DNA from: Caenorhabditis remanei
Lineage: Eukaryota > Nematoda > Chromadorea > Rhabditida > Rhabditidae
Reading direction: 5' to 3'
Assembly: GCF_010183535.1 (NCBI RefSeq)
Contig: NC_071332.1
Coordinates: 3,844,001 to 3,908,000, forward strand
Length of the DNA stretch: 64,000 nt
Of the stretch, positions 21,300 through 33,400 are shown piece by piece (within the stretch, counting starts at the first letter, position 1; every line of letters starts with the position of its first letter). The translations under genes and the position numbers were made by a program. The notes beneath the pieces were generated by a model. That model was given only the letters and a program-made list of their open reading frames with translations, was not told the origin of the DNA and searched no databases.

Positions 21300-21905
21300 A
21301 TTTATGATTTTTATATTGATCAGACCTAGATCTGAATTTTTGTAGTTGACAACTTTTTGCTAGCTCTTCACCCTATTGATCTATGAGCCTTCAAAGATTG
21401 CAAAACAAAAAAAACAGTACATTTCGAGAACGCGGTACGGCGCATCACGTAGCACCAGTGCTTCAAAATTATAATAGTTTTGTAGATCAAATCTAGATCT
21501 TCATTTTTTCAGTTGTCAACTTTTTGCTAGCTCTTCACCCTATTGAGATATGCGCCTTTAAAGATTGGTAGGCAAGAGAGAGAGAGAGAGGCCGCGAGAC
21601 GCAGAGAAACGAGACACTCTAGCTTCTCTGCGTCTCTCACTCCCGCGGCGGCACATACCAATCTTTGAAGGCGCGTATCTCAATAGGGTGAATAGCTATC
21701 AAAAAATTGTCAACTACAAAAATAAAGATCTAGATTTGATCTACACAACTAATATAATTTTGAAGCACTGGTGCCAGGCCGCGTTCTCAAAATTTACTGT
21801 TTTTTTTTTGCATTCTTTAAACTGTTATATCTCAAAAGCGTGAACAGCTATCAAAAAATTGTCAACTACAAAAATGGAGATCTAGGTTTGATTTACAAAA
21901 TCAAT
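21300..21905. repeat. Family A repeats, one complete palindrome plus half copies
   Basis: The complete copy is about 21478-21760, with core GAGACGCAGAGAAACGAG and CTTCTCTGCGTCTC. Arms lead out through TATGCGCCTTTAAAG and AATCTTTGAAGGCGCG to AGATCAAATCTAGATCTTC and its inverse. Half-copies flank it on both sides. Confidence 0.85.
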
Positions 21906-22339
21906 ACAAATTTCAAATATTTTGGCATAGTTATGGCATAGTTTATAACCAATGAAGAAAGGAAGTCATGCGTTCTCAACGATCATGTCGTTAAATTCAA
22001 ATTCCGAATTCCCTTATCGAATTCTCGAATCTTTATTAACCTTCAACCCACCATTGTCCTTTTTACATTGTAATCCCCCCCTATACGTCACCAAGCCATT
22101 TATAGCCTCCTGGTCCCACCTCCTCGAAAGAAAATGTCCGGTTCACCTTCCACTTTTCCTCTTTTCAAACAGTCCGCTTCGTTTTCTGCCAATTCGGCGC
22201 AGAAGCTATGGTATTCAGATGCGACGCGAAGATAGTGGTGGCGTCAAAAAGGCTTAGTACATCTCTCCATTTCCTTCTTGCTTCTTTTCTCATTATTTTA
22301 TCGATTTTTCCCTTTTCTACTTGTTACTTTTTCCAGAAA

Positions 22340-23958
22340 ATGGAGCTCGACTTGGGTACGATATCAGCCTCACGGCTGTTCGCCATGTACACCTCTAATC
22401 TAGTTTGGTCTCTGTTTTTGACGTCAACCGCTCTTCACGCAGTGGCACTTATCACTAGTCCTGTGTAAGACTCTTTTATTTGGCTGCGTAGCGATTCCTG
22501 ATACGGAACAGTTCGAAAATTTCGAATTCCAAGGTTTTAAGGATCCTTAAACATTTCTTTTCACATTTTCAAATTTTGAATCAGAGAGGCTTTAAGGGTC
22601 TTTAAGCAGCTCTACAGTTTCTTTTTAACTGGCGCACCTTTGACGTTTTTGACGTTTCTTTTCCAGACAAGCAGTCTACAAATGGATTCGACGCCAGAGC
22701 AGCGACAGTGACACCCCCATACCATATATTTGTGCAGTTATTGGGTAAGCGTTTTTATAGATACAGTAAACCAAAAATTAGAAAAAAAAAAGAAAAAATC
22801 CGATGTTAGATTTTCCGCAGAAGAAGGCTTTCTTCTACATAGATTATTATCTTTTTTTGCCATTCCTCACGTATTTTGCTTCGAAAAATGTATCAAAAAG
22901 AAAACAAAAAAGATTTGCGGTAGTAGGGAATCGAACTTTGGTTGCGTGCGTGGCGGTCTGACTTCTTACCGGGTAGGCTATGAGAGCAAGATGCGGCGCG
23001 GCGACTCAAGGTGGTGATAAAAGGAATGTTTCCCCGGCCGCCACCTCTTGTCCACAGTCTCTACGCGAACAACCAGGGTTCGATTCCCTATACCCCAAAA
23101 AAGAGGTTTTTGGCATTTTTTAATTTTTTGCATTACTTAATTCCTAATAGTTATCATATTCAGATCCTCCTTATGGCTCCGATACTCTATATTTCTCCGT
23201 GATACAAAACTGATTCTCCTGCAGACTTACGCAGTATCAATGCAACTCTTCTTCGTAGTTGCCCTGATTTTCTACAGGACTAAACGAGTAAGTCTTTTTT
23301 CGAAAAGATCAGATTTTTAATAAAAAATTAATTGAACCCAAACTAATTAGTAATTAAAAAATTAATTTTGTTATTATGTTCCAGCGAAAGCTAATCCGTT
23401 TAATGACTGGAATCGCAGCAGCAATGTCACTTCTCTTCCTCTATATAGACAATCTAAACGATGAGGACGGGAAGGAAGTAAGTGTCTGCGTCTCTCCATT
23501 CTCCCCACTCTCTTCTTTCAGTTCACTGGCCGCATCGCCTCTGGCGCTCAAATCGCTGGGTCTCTCGTCTGCCCCTACCTCATAGTAAGTCGTCGGTTAC
23601 TCCTCGGCCGGCGGGGGTATAGCTCAGGGGTAGAGCGCTCCCTTCGCATGGGAGAAGTCTGGGGTTCAATTCCCCATACCTCCAAATCTCTTTTTTTCTT
23701 TTTTAGTATACTTTTGGTTTTCAGTATAAAGCGGTAACATCGAAATGCATCGACTTTGTACCCCTAGCGCCGGTGGTTTTCACATGGGTTATGGAGTTGC
23801 ACGCGATAGTGTACAGTATTGGGATTGACGACTTTTATATGCTGCTTGCCAACGTGATATTCTTCTGCATGGACGGCTCACTGCTCTCCATGTTCTTCGT
23901 GTACCCGACAGAGAAAAAGAAGAAGAATCTGAAGTCACCGATTCCGACGGTCATGTAA
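22340..23958 (+). CDS. SWEET-family sugar transporter, 238 aa
   Basis: Exons: 22340-22464, 22667-22744, 23164-23287, 23385-23477, 23522-23584, 23725-23958; frame is kept throughout (239 codons with stop). The family pattern is visible: a first helix (WSLFLTSTALHAVALITSPV), IRRQSSDSDTPIPYICAVIG, the SLWLRYSIFLRDTKLILLQT motif of the first MtN3 repeat, then TYAVSMQLFFVVALIFYRTK. The second repeat follows (GAQIAGSLVCPYLIYKAVTS, DFVPLAPVVFTWVMELHAIV, YMLLANVIFFCMDGSLLSMF), ending in a basic cytosolic tail. Seven helices fit the eukaryotic length. SWEETs move mono- or disaccharides down gradients across plasma or vesicle membranes. The exon starts 3 bases after TTTTTCCAG, which could be a spliced-leader site; an upstream coding exon at 22135 cannot be excluded. 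It belongs to the worm swt genes; the member number is not assigned. Confidence 0.85.
22915..23100. repeat. Paired tRNA-like sequences in the SWEET intron
   Basis: On the minus strand, near 22985-22920, TAGCCTACCCGG (A-box-like) precedes AGTTCGATTCCC (B box). On the plus strand, GGGTTCGATTCCC occurs near 23075-23090. The clover-leaf pairing is poor, so these look like tRNA-derived repeat halves in inverted order rather than functional tRNA genes. Confidence 0.4.
23613..23684 (+). tRNA. tRNA-Ala (anticodon CGC)
   Basis: A complete clover leaf: acceptor stem GGGGGTA with TACCTCC, including the G3:U70 wobble that identifies tRNA-Ala; D arm GCTC/GAGC; anticodon stem CTCCC/GGGAG around loop TTCGCAT, giving anticodon CGC (reads GCG); T arm TGGGG/CCCCA with TTCAATT; discriminator A. 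A box TAGCTCAGGGG and B box GGTTCAATTCC are intact. T-rich sequence follows (TCTTTTTTTC), a Pol III terminator. It lies in the intron 23585-23724 of the SWEET gene, same strand. Confidence 0.95.
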
Positions 23959-24066
23959 CAGTACTGTATTTTGTGTCTTGGTCTAGACATCTCAGGGTTC
24001 CAATCATTTTCTCTACTATACCATTTTCGTTTCGTTTCTCTCCTCTCGACTTAATGATTTTTTCGA

Positions 24067-24072
24067 AATAAA
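24067..24072 (+). terminator. Polyadenylation signal of the SWEET gene
   Basis: AATAAA about 110 bp after the stop. The following sequence, 24073-24460, is purine-rich (GAAAAAGAAGAAGAAG) and shows no supported gene. Confidence 0.75.
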
Positions 24073-24464
24073 CGGGTACCAGTTTTCTGTTTGATTGATA
24101 TTTTAATCAATGAATTCCAAAGAATAAAAAGGAGAATTAGAAATATCAGAAAAAGAAAAAGAAGAAAAAGAAGAAGATGTGACACTGCACGTTTATCATT
24201 TCGTCGCGTTAATCGGTCATTTACCGCTTTGTTTCAATCAACCCCTCCATCCACTTCTTCTTTTCCCTTCCTTTTTTTTTTGGTTTTTCTTTTTGTGATC
24301 TACACATTCGTTATTATGAATTGCTTCGCCAATAATAAACGCCATAGTATTTGTAACGACAAGTTGTATAAGAAGTTTGGTTTGAAGGTGAGAGAAGTTT
24401 ATTTTGGCTGTTGTATGATTGTAACTGCGCTGTGATTTGGTACAGCATTTCAAATTTACATTTG

Positions 24465-25035
24465 TTGTGTAGATGAAGAATAGAGCTACATTTTCGTAGT
24501 TCAAAGTTTTTAGATAGCTATTCACGCTTCTGAGATAAGCGCCTTTAAAGATACTAACAGAGGGAAGGAGACGCAGAGAAGCGAGGGTGTCTGTCTTCTC
24601 TGCGTCTCTCTCACTCTCTTAATTTTCATTGAATTCAAATAAAAAACAAGAGATTTGCTGTAATTTTCAAGGTAGAAATTTCAAAATGTTTGCAAAGAAT
24701 TTATGAAAAATATTTATCGACTTTGCAAGGTCGCCACGTGGCTAGTACTTTTGCTACTGGTTCGAATTTACATTCTTTCTGTAGATCAAACTTAGACCTT
24801 CATTTTTGCAGTTGACAGCTTTTTGATATCTCTTCACCCCTTCGAGATACGCGGCGTTAAAGATGGTAACCGGATATAGGGAGAGGGAGAGGGCGCCGAC
24901 AGTCAGACGCTCTCGTTTCTCTGCGTCTCTCCATTTGGCAAGCGTTACAAGATGCGTTATATCTCAAAAGCGTGAATAGCTATGAGAAAGTTGTCAACTG
25001 CAAAAATGGACTTCCAGGTTTGATCTACACACCGA
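24465..25035. repeat. Family A repeats, two copies
   Basis: Copy 1 is near 24470-24620 (left arm, core GAGACGCAGAGAAGCGAG and CTTCTCTGCGTCTC). Copy 2 is near 24780-25035, with both arms around GTTTCTCTGCGTCTC. It occupies the spacer between the SWEET gene and haao-1. Confidence 0.85.
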
Positions 25036-25337
25036 TTGAAAAATTTTGTAGTTAGGACTGTTTGGAACAGAGTTACAGAATGTAAAACATGACCAATTTT
25101 TCAGCTGAAAAGTATGAAAAACGCAGTTTTCAAGCTACATTTTCACACTCCGAGAAGGGTGAAACTTGTTCTTCCAAACCAACATTTCCAGAGATTGTTT
25201 GTTTTTTTTCCGCATTACTTCACATTTCCATTCTTCTGCATAATTATAGAGGTCAAAACTTTCCCTCCATTCTGCCATTCATCCCTTTTCCACATTCAGT
25301 TCCATTTCTCCTTCTTCCGTACTTTTCTTTTGTACGA

Positions 25338-28300
25338 ATGAGCTGTTTCACCTCCACTAAACTATTCGTTTCGCATCAGGAGCAACTCGTTCGAACCACT
25401 TCATTCGTTTCCTCCGAGGAGCATCAGAAGAAGATTCCAGAAGCTCCAGAAGCCCCCAAACCACTATCGGTAGATCAAACCGTAGATCACAAAATGGCCG
25501 GTGTCACCGCTGTAGAGATTCCACAATGGATTCAAGATAATCAGGGAGACTTCGTGCCGCCTGTCTGCAATAAATGCATGTTCTCGGATCAGCTGAAAGT
25601 GTTCTATGTCGGCGGACCGAATCAGAGAAAAGATTTCCATTTGGAGGAGGGAGAGGAGTTCTTCTTTCAACGAAAAGGAGATATGGTGTTGAAGGTGATC
25701 GAGAAGGGACAGGTTCGAGATTTGGTCATTAAGCAAGGTTGGTTTGATAAGATACAGAAGATGCTAATTGCAAAAATTTGATTGGAAAAGTTTAAAAATA
25801 GTTGGAATGTGTTCGAATCATGATAAAAATCAGAAAATAAAAATTTGAAAAAATGTTTCAACTTTGAGGAGGTGCCGTATGGTTCCAGTAGATCAAATTT
25901 ATATTTGGCTGTGAGATCAAAAATAGGGCTACATTTTTCTAGTTGACAACTTTTTGATATCTCTTCACGCTTTTGAGATACAACGTTTTCCGTAAACCGT
26001 GCTAGTCGCTTACAAGGGTACCCTATCTTTGAAAGCTTATATCTCAAAATCTTGTAGACGTGCTAAAAATGATTCAACTACAAAAATGTAGCTCGAATTA
26101 TGATCTACATTTTTCTAGTTGAAAACTTTTTAATAGCTCTGCATGTTTTTGAGATATGCGCCTTTAAAGATTGGTACCTAAAACGGCGCGTGGAAGAGAC
26201 GCAGAGAAGCGAGAAGCTCTCGTTTCTCTGCGTCTCTCTCACCTAAATTTGCTATTTTTTAGTTAAAACGCAAAGTTTAGAGTACTGTAACCATGAAAAT
26301 AACTAAAACCGTCAAGGAGCGAGATAGTGAGAGAGTGCAGAGAAGCGAGAGCGTCTGACTTCTCTGCGTCTCCCTTCCCTCGATTTCTGCAAGGTACATA
26401 TCTTTAAAGGCGCGTATCTCAAAAGCGTGCAGAGTTATCAAAATGTTGTTAACTACAAAAATAAAGCGATATTTTTGATCTACAAAAGCTATATAAATTC
26501 AAATCTGAAAGTTAACATATTGGACCAGTTATCATTCATGGAAGTTGACCAAAATCTAGATTTAAATTTCTCATTCTTTTTATGTTTCGTAGCCCTCACT
26601 TCACAAAGAGGTTTGTAGTTTGTAGTCTAGGCTACAGTATACCATAAGACACTGCATGTAGCCCAGGCTACAAAATGGCAAATTGGACAAAAACGAAATT
26701 CCATTCACCATAAAAACGAAAATGAAAATTAGCACGGTACCCTTCTTACAACCGCGCTCTACCGAAATTGAAGAAAATTTTATGCGAAATTGAGAGACTC
26801 AGAGAAAAAGAGACATTTTCAAGGACATTTCGGTGGAGCGCAGTTGTAAGAAATGCACCAAACTAATATACTACGGTGTGTAGTACCAATAATACCAAAT
26901 GATTCCAGGCGAGATGTTCATGCTGCCCGCCCGTGTCGAGCACTCTCCCCAACGGTTCGCCAATTCCATCGGACTCGTCGTGGAACGTGAACGAAAGAAT
27001 ACCGAGTTCGATTGTGTCCGATTTCTTGTCGGCTCCTCAAACGTCACTCTTTTCGAGAGATGGTTCTTTTTGACTGATGTGGTCAAAGATCTTCCGCCAT
27101 TGATAAAAGAGTTTTACAATTCGAATGAGTTTAAGACAGGTTAGTTGTTGAATGAAGCAAGTACGCTCTACTGAACATTACCGTGGGGCACGTTTGCGCT
27201 ACATAGAACCATCTCAGAATGTACAAGTTTTCAGGTAAACCGGGAAAGGGAACATTCGCTTGTAATGCTCCTTATGAGGCGAGATGGACGGATTTGCCTG
27301 TGCCAATCAATCGGAAAGAATTCATTTATGATCATATCAGTGAAGTCAAGTAAAACATCTAAAAGCTGAAAATTCATCTGAAATTTTAATTTTCTTGTAG
27401 AAACGGCCCTGTGAAAATCTACGGCGCCCCGGAATACAAAACAGAAGTGATGCTGTTGGGAGAGGGGTCTTATGACTTGGAAGCGGGTGCTGTGGAACTG
27501 TTGATTTGGTTGCAGGTAATAGTTTGAAAACTGGATCTACATTTTAGTAGTTGACAACTTTTTAATAGATGTTTTTGTTTTGGAGATATGAAGCTTCAAA
27601 CTTTGCAAAGAGTGCGCGGAAGCGCCCTTGAAAAAGTGAAAAAGTGGACCAACTTTGAAGATGTGTGACAAAGTTGTTTATTATCCAGTTGGTTCAAATT
27701 TATATTTGTCTTGTAGATCAAAAAGAGTACTTTATTTTTGCAGTTGACAACTTTTTGATAGCTATTACCGTTTTTAAGTAATGATGGCTCAAAATTTGGT
27801 AGCATTCGGCTGGGGGAGAGAGGGCGCAGACAGTCAGACACTCTCGCTTCTCTGCGTCTCTCGTCTTCTTCCCGCAGTTTAGGATTAAAACTGTTCAGAA
27901 CTTAGAAATAAAGTGATGAGCCCAATTTCAGAAAGATACTGAATATTTCTGTTAAAAAAATTAGGCAACTATGATAGCCTTTCCTGAAGTTACTTTTTGT
28001 CTCAGTTTATAAAAAGTTATATGGATATGTAGATCACAAAATGGACTACATTTTTGTAGTTGACAACTTTTTCATAGCTATTCACGCTTTTGAGATATAA
28101 AGGCTCAAAGTTAGGTACCTCCAACGGCTAGAGAGTGGGGGAGGGAGACGCAGACAGTCAGACACTCTCGCTTCTCTGCGTCTCCTCTCCCCGTCGCCTA
28201 ACTTCAAGCCGTCGTATCTCAAAAGCCTGAATAGCTATCGAAAAGTTGTCAACTGCAAAAATGAAAGAATAAATTTGATCTACAAATTCAATTCATTTTC

Positions 28301-28578
28301 AAACTTTTTGGCTTCCATAGAAAAAAGTTATAAAGCTGTAAACTTTATATTTATATTTTTGTGAAAATTTAAAAAATTTTGTTGCTTCCAGGAAAACACG
28401 TTCGCCGTCGTGGAGGAGAGCGGTTTCACCTACGCTCTCAAATCGGAGACCATGGTTCGAATAAAACCCAATACCAAGTAAGACACCCTCCATCTATTAT
28501 AACGGCACCCTCCAACCTTTCAGATGCCTTCTCAACGTCAAGGGAGGCTTCGCCATCACCATCCGTATGCCCGGATAA
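25338..28578 (+). CDS. haao-1: 3-hydroxyanthranilate 3,4-dioxygenase
   Basis: Exons: 25338-25737, 26909-27139, 27235-27349, 27401-27515, 28392-28477, 28524-28578; frame is kept, 333 aa from 25338. An internal ATG at 25494 gives 281 aa, close to the usual 286 of animal enzymes. Numbered from that Met, the iron ligands are H49, E55 and H93, in [18 protein letters not shown] and [12 protein letters not shown]45 and R97 are the substrate-contacting arginines of the family. The second, degenerate cupin half follows ([14 protein letters not shown] to [14 protein letters not shown]). The enzyme opens the ring of 3-hydroxyanthranilate in the kynurenine pathway of tryptophan breakdown, yielding the quinolinate precursor, in the cytosol. 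The 52-residue N-terminal extension from 25338 may be untranslated. Introns 1 and 4 are filled with family A repeats. Confidence 0.95.
25905..26480. repeat. Family A repeats in haao-1 intron 1
   Basis: At least two nested copies, with cores near 26195-26240 (GAGACGCAGAGAAGCGAG) and 26335-26375 and a half copy near 25905-26050. Arms contain CTACATTTTTCTAGTTGA-type hairpins. Confidence 0.85.
26735..26860. repeat. Palindromic repeat, family B, copy in haao-1 intron 1
   Basis: TTACAACCGCGCTCTACCGA and TCGGTGGAGCGCAGTTGTAA surround GAGACTCAGAGAAAAAGAGA. It lies about 50 bp upstream of the exon 2 acceptor. A smaller hairpin at 26628-26685 (GTCTAGGCTACAGTAT / GTAGCCCAGGCTAC) precedes it. Confidence 0.8.
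27530..28290. repeat. Family A repeats in haao-1 intron 4
   Basis: Two units: about 27530-27870 and 28020-28285. The second is a full palindrome with core GAGACGCAGACAGTCAGACA and CTTCTCTGCGTCTC. The related core variant GCAGACAGTCAGACACTCTC recurs in many copies of the window, marking a subfamily. Confidence 0.85.
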
Positions 28579-30465
28579 CCTTTGCCCTGTTTTCACGCCC
28601 CAATTACTGCCAATTTCTGAAATTTAGGTTGATTGAAATGATTGTCTCTCTGTTTTACCCGTGATTCTGAATTCTTCTCCTCTGTCTTCTTCTTCTATTT
28701 CCTATTTTCTTCTTCTTTCAATTTTGATTTACAATGAAATGAATGACATGTGTGTGTCTATCTCCACTGATAACACTTACCCAATTCCGTTTCGTTATCA
28801 TCACATTTTTCATGAAAAACGTTTTCTAACAGAATTTCTGACAGAAAAAAGAGAAAAAGTCTTGTCTCCGGGACAGCGTCCGGGAACGGCTTCTGCATAT
28901 ATACGATGTATAACCCGATGTTTTCAAATTTAATATATTTGTGTAGATCAAAAGTAGTCCTACATTTTTACAGTTGACAACTTTTTGATAGCTATTCACG
29001 CCTTTGAGATACGCGCCCTTGAAAGTTTGTAGGCCGTATCTCAAAATCTTGAAGCGATTTTAAAAAGTTGACAACTACAAAAATGTAGTCCTATTTTTGA
29101 TCTACATTTTTGAAGTTAACAACTTTTTGATAGCTCTTCACGTTTTTGAGATATGCGCCTTTAAAGATCGACCTCTTGGAATGCCGAGATGGATGAAGAG
29201 ACGCAGAGAAGTCAGACACTCTCGCTTCTCTGCGTCTCTTCCACACGCCGTTGCAGGTATCAATTTTTAAATGCGCATATCTCAAAAGCGTGAAGAGCTA
29301 TCAAAAAGATGTCAACTACAAAAATGTTGATCAAAAATAGGGCTATATTTTTGTAGTTGACCACTTTTTGGTTTCAATGCGAGATTTGGAGAAACGCAGC
29401 TTCAAAGAAAATGTCTGAAAAACTGAAATTTTACTTAAAATCCAAAGATTTTTCAATTTCCTAAAATACTTTTTTCATAGTTTGGAGCTCACATAATTCC
29501 GTTTGTTTGAAGTTCAAACTACCAGACCCCTCCCTCTATTTTCTATAAGCCCTGTCACATGCACTCGACACTTTTTTTCTAATTTTGAAAGTGTTTGAAC
29601 TAAATTTATACTCTTTCCTTTTATTTTTCTTGCTGAAAATTTGAAAATAAAAATGTTTTTACTGGAAAACTAGTGCAATTTTCAAGAAGTATAACTATTT
29701 CCACTTTTACTCCAAAGTACTGAATTTACATTGGTTGTGTAGATCAAAAATAGGGCTACATTTTTGTAGTTGACAACTTTTTGATAGCGTTGTGGGCTTT
29801 TGAGATATGCGCCTTCAAAGATAGGTACCTAGAATAGCGAGGGTGCGAGACGCAGACAGTCAGACGCTCTCTCTTCTCTGCGTCTCCTCTCCCCGTCGCC
29901 TAACTTCAAGCCGTCGTATCTCGAAAGCGTGAATAGCTATCAAAAAGCTGTCAACTACAAAAATGTAGCCCTATTTTTGATCTACACAACCATATTAATT
30001 TTGGAATGGTGGGATTATTCAGGGAATCCAAAAACACTTTCAAACTTATCCTATTTTTCAACTGTGCTATGACCTATTCTTTCCTTTGTTCATTTATGAT
30101 CTGTCCCCCTAAAATGACACTTTTTATGTTCAATAACCATCTTATCACCTCTGTACTTTCTCTCAAGAAGGATTATAAGAAACGAAACTTGATAAACCCC
30201 ACCGTTACACTATCACATGGTCTCGCCTAACACGCTCCGGAAACCCAAACCAATTCCTTTTTTTAAAATTTCATAGCCTACACTTTAGAAGGACCATAAC
30301 TATGTCTTTGGTGTCTCTTTATCTTATCAGTGTCTCCTTGTCCTCTAAATTGACCAATGGCCACAATGTAGTCCTCCGTTCTTATTGTTATTTCCTCCCG
30401 GTTTCCTCATTTTTCCACATATTTTTTTTCTTTAAAGTCATTTTCCAGCCTCTTCGAAAAAAAAG
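28579..30465. repeat. Spacer between haao-1 and the acyl-CoA synthetase, with family A copies
   Basis: Family A copies lie near 28940-29360 and 29735-29990; the latter is a clean full-length 255-bp example from GTAGATCAAAAATAGGGCTA to TAGCCCTATTTTTGATCTAC. 28600-28930 is the presumed haao-1 3' region (TTCTTCTTC-rich); 29400-29730 and 30000-30450 show no gene. Confidence 0.8.
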
Positions 30466-33400
30466 ATGCCTCACGAGTCTCCATACGCACCAGTGAAGAT
30501 TCCGGAACGTCCGTACCATGAGCTTCTTCTTGACGCTATCGATAAAACGATTGCGGAAGGAAAGAATAAGATTGCATTCATTAGTGGAGACAACCCGAAC
30601 TACACGTTGAGTTATGAACAGTTGAGAAAAGATGCGTTCGCTATCGCCATGTACTTGCATAGTATTGGATTTAAGGTGAGTTACAGTTACAGAGAAAGCG
30701 TTTAAATTTTCTACATTTTGAAGTAAAGCTGAATTTTCTAGCTTAAAATCTTATCGAGATACGGGCTGAAAAGGGGAAGGATAACTTTGAAGAGGCATAT
30801 CTCAAACATTAGTCTAGCTACTGAAAAATAAATAACAGCAAAATTAATTAACTTAACATTCTCTACATATTGGTATACATTTGCAAACATTGACTTAAAA
30901 ACGGGGTGAGCTACGGGCGGTCGAAGTTTGCCTACCTTCATAAGAAGAAAACGTTTTCCAAAACAAATATCTTCGAAACTAGCAGGGATAATAAAATGTT
31001 GTTAACTGCAAAAAATATTTACATAAAATTTCCTATATTTTAGTATATTTTGCAAAACTTTAGCTGTAAATTGGACAGATACGGGCGGTCAAAATATTCG
31101 CTTTTGACAAAACCATTTTTGAAAGCGCATATCTCCAAAAACTAGATTACATATTAATTTTTTATATTTACAATTATAATCTACAAAAAATTTCCTAAAT
31201 TTTGATATATTTCACAAAATTTTAACTGTAAATTAGACTGAGATACGGGCAGTCATAATTTTCACTCCTAAAGTAAAGAGATTCTGGCAAGACCATTTTT
31301 GAAAGCGCATACTTCAAAAACTAGATTACATTTCAAACATTTTATACCAACAATTATGATCTACTTGAAATTTCCTACATTTGGGTATAAAACTCGAATT
31401 TTCTAGTTGCACAATAGTAGGCAGTCTAACTAAGTCTTGCTTAATGCAAATTTTGAGCCAGTACCGTCTCTAATCTTGCAGGAAGCGTAGGTCTGAAATT
31501 TGATAAAATTTAACAATTTTATTTTTACAATTTTATAGAATTTAAAGTTTCCTGCATTTTGGCATAAAAATCAAGTTTTTACCTAAAATACACGTCGAGA
31601 TAGAAACGGTCAAAGTTTAGATGTGCAACAATTTTCGCTACTAATCTTTCAAAACGGATATCTCCAAAACTATAAAAGTTTACAAAAATTTGTAAATTAC
31701 AAAATCAATACGCGTAAAATTCCCTATTTTTTGGTATAAAAATAAATTTTCTAGCTCAACTAGATGCTGAGATACACGCTTTCAAAGTTTACCCCTACAA
31801 AATCCAGGAAAGGGAGGGAGAGAGGGGGTAAGAGGGCGCAGAGAAGGTAGACAGTCTGACTTCTCTGCGTCTCCTCTCCCCGCCGCCTAACTTCAAGCCC
31901 TCGTATCTCGAAAGCGTGAATAGCTATCAAAAAGCTGTCAACTGCAAAAATGTAGCCCTATTTTTGATCTACACAACCATTTGTCCGTTAGGGCGCGTTT
32001 GCGACATCTTTCCATTATTCCAGAAAGACGTCGCCGCCGTCGTCCTTCCCAACGTCTTCCACTACGCCTCCTTCTTCATCGGATGCGCGATCAACGGTGG
32101 CGCCGTGTCAGGAGCCAGCGCTCTTTTCACGGATTGTAAGTTATCAGTGGAGCGCGTTTTCTACTTATCGATGCTTCAGACGAGCTCCAACGCCAATTCG
32201 TGGATTCCCGCGCGAAAGTAGTGTTGACCTACGAGGACTTCCTTCCAAAAGTGTTGCTCGCCGTCAAGCAATCGCCCAACATCCAAAAAATCATAGTGAT
32301 CCCGAAACCAACTGGCTCCAACCTTCCCGCTGGAGTCGTCTCATGGACTGAGGTGGTCTCTACGCCAGTCACTGCCCCACCACAAGTCCCTATCGACGTT
32401 CATAATGATTTGTTGGTGCTACCGTACTCCAGTGGAACCACTGGACCACCGAAGGGAGTCATGCTGTCGCATTATAATTTCACATCGATGATCTCTATGT
32501 ATTTGGCGTGAGTTTTGACTGATAAGAAAGGGTGTCAAAGTACGAAGTATGACGTAGATGCTGGTTTGATGTCATAAACTGTGCGAAAGTGGGCGGGGCT
32601 TAAAAGCTTAAAGACCTGGGGGATCAAATAAAGGAAATTTTATCTATCAAGAGCTTACAAACTTTTAAAAAAACTTTAAAACTCATAAAAAAGTGAAAAA
32701 CATTTTTTTTAATTTGAAAAAAAAAAGTCAAGTTTGAAAGTTTGTAACGGGACTCCTTATAGTTCCACAGCGTCAATTTTATATTCCTTGGATAGATCAA
32801 AACTAAAACTCCATTTTTGTAGTTGACAACTTTTTGATAGCTATTCATCCCGCTGAGATACAGCGTTTTCCACTTTTTCAGTCGTTTACAGGGATATTCC
32901 AACTTTGAGGACGTATATCTCAAAATCTGGCATAGCTACTAAAAATGTGTACACTACAAAAATGTAGCTCTAGTTGTGATCTACATTTTTGTAGTTGACC
33001 ACTTTTTGATAGCTATTCACGCTTTTGAGATACGCGCGTTTGAAAATAGGGCACTGGAGCAGCGAGGGAAAGAGAAAGGAGACGCAGAGATGCAGGCATT
33101 CTCGCTTCTCTGCGTCTCTCATTATGGCGCAGCAGGCTCGTGTTGCGGAAACCATCGTATCTCAAAAGCGTAAAGAGCTATCAAAAAACTTAAAACTACA
33201 AAAATGTAGGGCTGTCTTTGATCTACACGCTCATATAAAAATAAAAACTGGCTGACAAGTTCTAGTGAATATATGCTATGTCAAAGTTTATGAATTATTT
33301 GGAAATTTTTGGTCAAATAATCATTCCAGCATCGACAAATCCCACAACTTAGACGTCCTCGACCCCAACTGGGATTGCTACAAGGAGAAAGCCCTTCTCT

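Noticed and set aside
25340..25350. CTGTTTCA, the upstream motif of C. elegans type I 21U-RNA genes, also near 53985
   Set aside because: These are isolated single occurrences, one within a coding exon, expected by chance; there is no cluster.
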